64,000 nt of DNA. Origin: Bacteroidota bacterium (GTDB lineage Bacteria > Bacteroidota > Bacteroidia > Bacteroidales > BM520). The stretch's first letter is position 1. Each line of letters starts with the position of its first letter. Shown one piece after another: positions 58,504-64,000 of this stretch. Under the pieces are notes generated by a model. That model worked only from the letters and a program-made list of their open reading frames with translations. It was not told the DNA's origin and ran no database searches. The position numbers were made by a program, and so were the translations under genes. The stretch lies in the NCBI GenBank assembly GCA_002748065.1, contig PDRJ01000027.1, positions 1 through 64,000 of the forward strand, in the 5' to 3' direction.

Positions 58504-58659
58504 GTGCCTCTGTCCATAAAGTCAAGATTTTGAGCAACGTCTGTATAGAACGTTCGCGTTCGAGGTTTGCAAAGGCTGAAATAGGGGCGTTTACTAAGGT
58601 AAATGACCATTTTGAAAACCAGCAATGAAGAACGCGGACGTTATAGACGGACGCTAATT
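58504..58659 (+). repeat. MITE-like repeat copy R11
   Basis: tgcctctgtccataaagtcaagattttgag ... gcggacgttatagacggacgcta. Confidence 0.88.
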
Positions 58660-58778
58660 GGTCCACTAATAGCTATCAAACCAAAGACGGAGGACGGAAG
58701 TCAATTTTTTGTGAACATTGCCATTAACCCAAGCCAAAGGCGAACAGCTAAAAGTCAATGGCTAGAAAATAAAAACAG

Positions 58779-60008
58779 ATGAAATCATATCTCCTACTAA
58801 TAGCCACTTTGCTACTGCCCATATTGGCATTATCGCAAAGTGAAGAAAACAAGCTACAAATCAGTGGATTCGTAGACACTTACCATGCGGTACGGAGAGA
58901 ATCGCCCCAGGACTTTATGAGTTCACGCACACGCTTTAGGGGTGAACTCCAAAAGGCATTTGGCAAGTCCTCCATGTTTGTATCCTTCAACTTGAATCAG
59001 AACAGCATACTCAAAGAACAGAACGGATTTGAGCTACGAGAGGCCTATTTTGATTATGCCACAACCCATTGGAGCCTGCGAGCCGGCCGCCAGTTGATCA
59101 TTTGGGGAACCGCCGATGGTCTACGTATCACCGACCTGGTATCCCCCATGGATATGACCGAATTCCTGGCACGCGACTACGATGACATTCGTATGCCCGT
59201 GGAAGCCCTGAAGTTCCGATACTTCACAGGAGCAATGAGTTTAGAATTACTCTACATCCCTATTTTCAAGGGGTTTATATTGCCCATGAACCCCAAAAAC
59301 CCCTGGGCCCTACGGATGTCGGCACCCCCTCCCATGCACCTTATCATGTTACCCGAACAAAAGCCCGAGTTAACGTTAAAAAACAGTGAATTTGGTGGAC
59401 GTTTAAGGTTTACCTTGCCAGGTATTGATTTTTCATTAGCCGCCCTACACACCTACGACAAGATGCCTATCTTTACCCAACACATACAGGCAGACAATAT
59501 CATCATTACCCCCAAGTACTATCGAATGAGTTTCGTAGGGGGAGATTTCTCAAAACCCTTGGGACAGTTCGTCTTCAAAGGAGAAGTGGCTTTTAATCTC
59601 AACAAACAGTTAGTGCTCCAACAGATCCCAACCCAACTGGAAAAGCACCATACCACCTACGCTCTATTGGGCCTCGACTGGTACGCCTCCAATCAATGGA
59701 TGTTCGGGATACAGGTAGCTAACGAAACCATCATGAATTACAAGAGGGAACTGCTCCAAGAGGAGCATACGGGGCTATTGACGTTCCACGTATCAAAAAG
59801 TCTACTGAACAGCACCCTGAAATTATCGGATTTTATCTACACTGACCTGAATAACGGAGGCTTTTTTAACCGTTTCTCCGCCAATTATTTGCTCAGCGAC
59901 CAGATTCAGTTATGGGTAGGTTACGACCATTTTGAAGGAGAGAAAGGCATGTTTGCCCTATTCAAACATAACGCTGAGATATGGATCAAAGCAACATATA
60001 ACTTCTAA
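58779..60008 (+). CDS. Outer-membrane beta-barrel / porin-like protein associated with the MMPL module
   Basis: Signal peptide; LQISGFVDTYHAVRRESPQDFMSSRTRFRGELQKAFGKSSMFVSFNL; aromatic C-terminal residue (ATYNF). Confidence 0.65.
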   Translation: MKSYLLLIATLLLPILALSQSEENKLQISGFVDTYHAVRRESPQDFMSSRTRFRGELQKAFGKSSMFVSFNLNQNSILKEQNGFELREAYFDYATTHWSLRAGRQLIIWGTADGLRITDLVSPMDMTEFLARDYDDIRMPVEALKFRYFTGAMSLELLYIPIFKGFILPMNPKNPWALRMSAPPPMHLIMLPEQKPELTLKNSEFGGRLRFTLPGIDFSLAALHTYDKMPIFTQHIQADNIIITPKYYRMSFVGGDFSKPLGQFVFKGEVAFNLNKQLVLQQIPTQLEKHHTTYALLGLDWYASNQWMFGIQVANETIMNYKRELLQEEHTGLLTFHVSKSLLNSTLKLSDFIYTDLNNGGFFNRFSANYLLSDQIQLWVGYDHFEGEKGMFALFKHNAEIWIKATYNF

Positions 60009-60018
60009 TGCTCTTATT

Positions 60019-60975
60019 ATGACAAGCAACAATCACCACCATCACGGACATCACCACCACCATCACCCAGACACAAGCAGGATGAGTAACAGGAAACTCC
60101 TATGGGTTACCCTACTAAACTTCTCCATTACGCTCATTCAGGTCATCGGCGGGCTCATCTCAAACAGCCTCTCCCTACTCTCCGATGCCCTACATAACCT
60201 CGGTGACTCCTCCGCCATATTTATTGCCTTTCTCGCAGGAAAAAGGAGCCAAAAGGGGCCTGACCCCCAACACACATTTGGATATAAAAGAGTGGAAATA
60301 CTCGCCGCACTCTTCAATGCGGTAGTACTTATCGCTATTTGTATCTTCCTCTTCTTTGAAGCCTACGAACGATTCATCAATCCCCAACCCATTAAAGGTC
60401 TAATTATGTTGGTGGTTGCCCTATTTGGATTGTTAGCAAACCTGATCTCTGTGTTTATATTACATAAAAGCAAAGACCAAAACCTCAACATCAGGTCAGC
60501 CTACCTGCACCTTATGGGCGACACCTTATCCTCTGTAGCCGTCATTCTTGGTGGAGTCGCCATATGGCAATGGAATATTTACTGGATCGATCCGGTAATC
60601 ACGGTCTTGGTAAGCCTTTATATTATCTACCACACTTGGGGCGTAGTGAAACAAACCGTTGATATTCTTATGCAGGCAACCCCAAAAGATATTGATCTTA
60701 AGGCCATAAAAGAGCGCGTCGAAAGCATCCAGGAGATCGAAAACATACACCACGTACACGTGTGGAAATTAGATGATCATCAGACACACCTTGAAGCACA
60801 TATCAACCTGAAAAAGGATATCACCATGAGTCAGATGATGGAAATAAAAACGGATGTAGAGCACCTTTTAAGGACAGAATTCCTGATTAAACACCTCACA
60901 CTACAATTTGGATACCACTGCTGTGAAGGAAACCAACGACTCATTCATGACACCCCAAAGCATGCGCACCCCTAG
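60019..60975 (+). CDS. Cation diffusion facilitator family transporter with His-rich N-terminus
   Basis: MTSNNHHHHGHHHHHHPDTS; NSLSLLSDALHNLGDSSAIFIAFLAG, HTFGYKRVEILAALFNAV. Confidence 0.93.
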   Translation: MTSNNHHHHGHHHHHHPDTSRMSNRKLLWVTLLNFSITLIQVIGGLISNSLSLLSDALHNLGDSSAIFIAFLAGKRSQKGPDPQHTFGYKRVEILAALFNAVVLIAICIFLFFEAYERFINPQPIKGLIMLVVALFGLLANLISVFILHKSKDQNLNIRSAYLHLMGDTLSSVAVILGGVAIWQWNIYWIDPVITVLVSLYIIYHTWGVVKQTVDILMQATPKDIDLKAIKERVESIQEIENIHHVHVWKLDDHQTHLEAHINLKKDITMSQMMEIKTDVEHLLRTEFLIKHLTLQFGYHCCEGNQRLIHDTPKHAHP

Positions 60976-61031
60976 TGAAACCTGTGCAAAAAGACGATTA
61001 ACAACCAAAACCTACTACACTTCCGGGGAAA

Positions 61032-62405
61032 CTACCGATGCTTGGGAATATCGAACCCAAAAGCATTGCGATAAAACTCCGTAGCATAAAGGTCAGTCAT
61101 CCCACTGATATAGTCCAATACAAGCCGCACATCGTCATAGGCACTCTGTCCCAATGGACGATAGTGTTCAGGAAGCATCATAACGATCGTCTTCTCTTTA
61201 GAGCTACGACTCCCCTCTGGGGAGAGCACCGCAGGAACAAAGAGATCCAGGATGCTGGAAAGCACGTGATAACCGGCCAACTCAATATGTGCTACCGTAT
61301 CATGACTATAGATCTGCTCAACACTCAGTTTCTCAATATGATCAAGCACGGGGTGAGATCGTGCCACCTCCTTCATTAACGTATTATTCCAAGTTCCTTG
61401 CAAAATCGCCTCACGATGATCCAGGAAGACTTCCGAAGAGGCTTGAACGAGGTAATTTACCACCTTTGCCCGCAGATAACCGGCCTTTTCATTCTTATCC
61501 CCAATACGTTTAAGCTCCCCTTTAATTCGCTCGAAATCCCCCCTCTTGCCAAAAGAATTCAATAGTGACAAAAAGAGCTCTTCCGTGACACGATAGGAGA
61601 CAATACCCAAACGCTGGGCATCCTCCAAATCGATGATCCGATAACAGATATCATCGGCAGCTTCGGTCAGATAAACAAAAGGATGGCGAAAATAGACCAG
61701 GGGATCTTCCTCCTGCGGCAGCATCCCCACCTCTTGCGCTAACGCACGCATGGTGTCACGCTCGCTCAGGAATACACCATACTTCTTCCTATGAGCGGAA
61801 GCCCTATTCACTGCTGCCTGTTCACAAGGATATTTCAATACCGCCGCTAGGGTAGAGTAAGTCAAGCGATACCCGCCTGTACTCTTCCCCTGAAAATGGT
61901 GTGTAAGGATCCGAAAAGTATTAGCATTCCCCTCAAAATCACACAACTCAGCCCACTCCACTGCCGAGAAGTAGGATTTCAAAGAGGCCTCTCTCGTGCG
62001 AAAATAATCGGAGATGGCATCCTCCCCGGAGTGGCCAAAAGCAGGATTCCCTATATCGTGTGCCAAGCTTGCAGCGGCAATCACATTGGCCAGATCATAC
62101 CGGTAAAACAGTTGTGCCTCACCGTTCAAGCAATGCTCCTTTGCAATTACAGTGCCCACCATCTTGCCCAGTGACCGTCCCACACCAGCTACCTCCAGGG
62201 AGTGAGTCAGACGATTGTGCACAAAGGTACTGCCGGGAAGAGGAAAAACCTGTGTCTTGTTTTGAAGTCGACGAAATGCACTGGAAAAGATAAGCCGATC
62301 ATAATCGCGCTGAAAATCAGTACGCTGCTCCTCTTTCATGCTTAACGAACCGGTACGTCGATGAGAGATGATATTCTCCCAAGTCATAAAACCTTGATTT
62401 GCCAT
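61032..62405 (-). CDS. dgt: dGTP triphosphohydrolase (HD domain)
   Basis: RDYDRLIFSSAFRRLQNKTQVFP, FVHNRLTHSLEVAGVGRSLG, SLAHDIGNPAFGHSGEDAI; start at MANQGFMTW. Confidence 0.92.
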   Translation of the reverse strand: MANQGFMTWENIISHRRTGSLSMKEEQRTDFQRDYDRLIFSSAFRRLQNKTQVFPLPGSTFVHNRLTHSLEVAGVGRSLGKMVGTVIAKEHCLNGEAQLFYRYDLANVIAAASLAHDIGNPAFGHSGEDAISDYFRTREASLKSYFSAVEWAELCDFEGNANTFRILTHHFQGKSTGGYRLTYSTLAAVLKYPCEQAAVNRASAHRKKYGVFLSERDTMRALAQEVGMLPQEEDPLVYFRHPFVYLTEAADDICYRIIDLEDAQRLGIVSYRVTEELFLSLLNSFGKRGDFERIKGELKRIGDKNEKAGYLRAKVVNYLVQASSEVFLDHREAILQGTWNNTLMKEVARSHPVLDHIEKLSVEQIYSHDTVAHIELAGYHVLSSILDLFVPAVLSPEGSRSSKEKTIVMMLPEHYRPLGQSAYDDVRLVLDYISGMTDLYATEFYRNAFGFDIPKHR

Positions 62406-62477
62406 GCCACAAAGGTAACAAAGAGTGCTACTTCTTCCATGGCAGAAAGCAAAAACAGACGTTCCGTCCACAAGAAT

Positions 62478-62517
62478 AAAAAAAAGCACTCATAACAAAA
62501 CCGTTAAAGTGCTTTTC
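62478..62517 (-). terminator. Rho-independent terminator downstream of tRNA-Leu
   Basis: Minus strand AAAAGCACT...AGTGCTTTTTTTT. Confidence 0.8.
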
Positions 62518-62525
62518 TCTACCTG

Positions 62526-62609
62526 TACCCGGAGCCGGGATCGAACCGGCACGGGAATTACCCCATCGGTTTTTGAGACCGACGCGTCTACCAATTCCGC
62601 CACCCGGGC
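62526..62609 (-). tRNA. tRNA-Leu (anticodon CAA)
   Basis: GCCCGGGTGGCGGAATTGGTAGACGCGTCGGTCTCAAAAACCGATGGGGTAATTCCCGTGCCGGTTCGATCCCGGCTCCGGGTA; acceptor, D, anticodon, variable and T arms visible; CCA not encoded. Confidence 0.96.
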
Positions 62610-62686
62610 AACAATCAGGCTGCAAAGGTAATATATTTTTTAAATAATCCTCATAAAGAAGGCAGCAAAAGATCTCATCCCAAAAA

Positions 62687-62717
62687 TTGGGATACAGAAA
62701 TTTAATCACTACCTTTG
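62687..62717 (+). promoter_or_regulatory. Promoter of prs (TTG, 20 nt, TACCTTTG)
   Basis: TTG 62687-62689; TACCTTTG 62710-62717. Confidence 0.75.
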
Positions 62718-62763
62718 CAGCCGTCAAAACAGGGGTACATAAAATCAGTAAATAACATCAATA

Positions 62764-63696
62764 ATGTCAACCCACGTAAAAATATTTGCGGGCCGTTCTG
62801 TGGAAAAAATGGCCACAGAGATTGCCAAAAGCTTTGGTATCTCTTTAGGAAACGTGATCTTCAACGATTTTGCTGACGGGGAGTTTCAACCCTCCTTCGA
62901 GGAAAACGTCCGGGGGAGCCATGTCTTTATTGTTCAGTCGACTTTCCCTCCTGCGGATAATCTAATGGAGCTATTAATGATGGTAGACGCTGCCAAACGT
63001 GCATCGGCCAAGCAGATCATTGCGGTGATGCCCTACTACGGTTATGCCCGTCAGGATCGCAAAGACCGGCCCAGGGTATCCGTTGCCGCCAAACTTGTTG
63101 CCGATCTGCTTATCACCTCCGGTGTTGACAGAATTATCACCATGGATCTTCATGCGGATCAAATCCAGGGTTTCTTCAATGTTCCCGTGGATCATCTCTA
63201 CGCCTCTTCCATCTTTATCCCTGTGTTGAAAGAGCTTAACTTACCCAACCTCACCATGGCCTCGCCGGATACGGGAGGAACTCGCCGCGCAGCCGCCTAT
63301 GCAAAATCACTGAATCGTGATTTTGTCATCTGCTACAAACAGCGGGCTAAGCCCAACGAAGTGGCCAAGATGGCACTGATCGGCGACGTTGAAGGAAGGG
63401 ATATTATCCTGGTGGATGATATCATCGATACCGCAGGAACCATTACCAAAGCAGCTCAATTAATGATCGACAATGGAGCCAACTCGGTACGCGCCTTTGC
63501 AACACATGCGGTCTTCTCAGGTCCCGCCTATGATAGAATCAACAACTCTGTCTTCGATGAGATCTATGTCACCGACTCCATACCTCTCAAAGAGCAATGT
63601 GAAAAAATTAAAGTCGTCTCTGCGGCACACCTCTTTGCCGAGGTTATTCGTCGTGTGATCGACTGTGAATCGATAAGTACTCTATTTGAATTTTAA
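62764..63696 (+). CDS. prs: Ribose-phosphate pyrophosphokinase
   Basis: VFIVQSTFPPADNLMELLMMVDAAKRASA, VMPYYGYARQDRKDRPR, ILVDDIIDTAGTITKAA. Confidence 0.97.
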   Translation: MSTHVKIFAGRSVEKMATEIAKSFGISLGNVIFNDFADGEFQPSFEENVRGSHVFIVQSTFPPADNLMELLMMVDAAKRASAKQIIAVMPYYGYARQDRKDRPRVSVAAKLVADLLITSGVDRIITMDLHADQIQGFFNVPVDHLYASSIFIPVLKELNLPNLTMASPDTGGTRRAAAYAKSLNRDFVICYKQRAKPNEVAKMALIGDVEGRDIILVDDIIDTAGTITKAAQLMIDNGANSVRAFATHAVFSGPAYDRINNSVFDEIYVTDSIPLKEQCEKIKVVSAAHLFAEVIRRVIDCESISTLFEF

Positions 63697-63711
63697 TTAA
63701 ATCTTAACAAC

Positions 63712-64000
63712 ATGAAAGTAGTATCATTGAGCGGCTCTCTCCGCGAGAGCGTAGGGAAAAAAGATGCGAAGAATCTTCGGAACAAAGGACTTGTCCCTTG
63801 TGTCATCTACGGAGGTGAAAAACAAATCCACTTTGCGGTAAAGGCAATAGAGTTGGATAAAATTCTCTTTACCCCTTATGTGTATCTCATCGACGTTGTC
63901 ATTGATGGCCAATCATACCGCACCCTTATCCAAGACGTGCAGTACCATCCGGTATCGGATAAATGCCTTCACGTGGACTTCCTTCAAATCATCGAAAATA
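63712..64000 (+). CDS. rplY: 50S ribosomal protein L25/Ctc, 3' truncated by window end
   Basis: MKVVSLSGSLRESVGKKDAKNLRNKGLVPCVIYGGEKQIHFAVKAIELDKILFTP. Confidence 0.9.
   Translation, partial: MKVVSLSGSLRESVGKKDAKNLRNKGLVPCVIYGGEKQIHFAVKAIELDKILFTPYVYLIDVVIDGQSYRTLIQDVQYHPVSDKCLHVDFLQIIEN

Noticed and set aside
62428-62727. 99 aa ORF across the tRNA region, and the 5' extension of the dgt ORF to 62489
   Set aside because: Overlaps tRNA-Leu and its terminator; not coding.

Overview
This is a Bacteroidetes (Bacteroidia-like) chromosomal window. The assignment rests on a porP-gldK-gldL-gldM-gldN type IX secretion (T9SS) operon, a SprE/PorW-like lipoprotein, a T9SS-type C-terminal domain cargo, a MurF-Alr fusion and TTG-N18-20-TAnnTTTG promoters. 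Most of 2.6-42.5 kb is housekeeping: rluB-like, lnt, hflX, recG, T9SS core, rseP, dxr, folE, fabD, rfbB/galE, a WbpB/D/E-like sugar trio, waaA, M17 peptidase and murF-alr. The region 43.7-60 kb is accessory. It holds a run of paralogous methyltransferases, a two-subunit ABC transporter, a TetR regulator, and an MMPL/LolA-like/beta-barrel envelope module. The main structures not explained by genes are: (i) an approximately 155 bp interspersed repeat (MITE-like, TIR about TAGYGTCYGTCYATAAAGTC) with about 11 full or partial copies and no transposase in the window, two copies of which supply the stop codons of recG and rseP; (ii) a perfect GAACANTGTTC palindrome at three places bracketing the methyltransferase/ABC/TetR cluster, a candidate TetR operator; (iii) degenerate heptanucleotide-periodic intergenic tracts, often in inverted pairs, that run into gene stop codons; (iv) a decayed four-helix-bundle (IVS-type) gene fused to a repeat copy. 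All calls are by eye from sequence and translated ORFs. No database search or computation was run.
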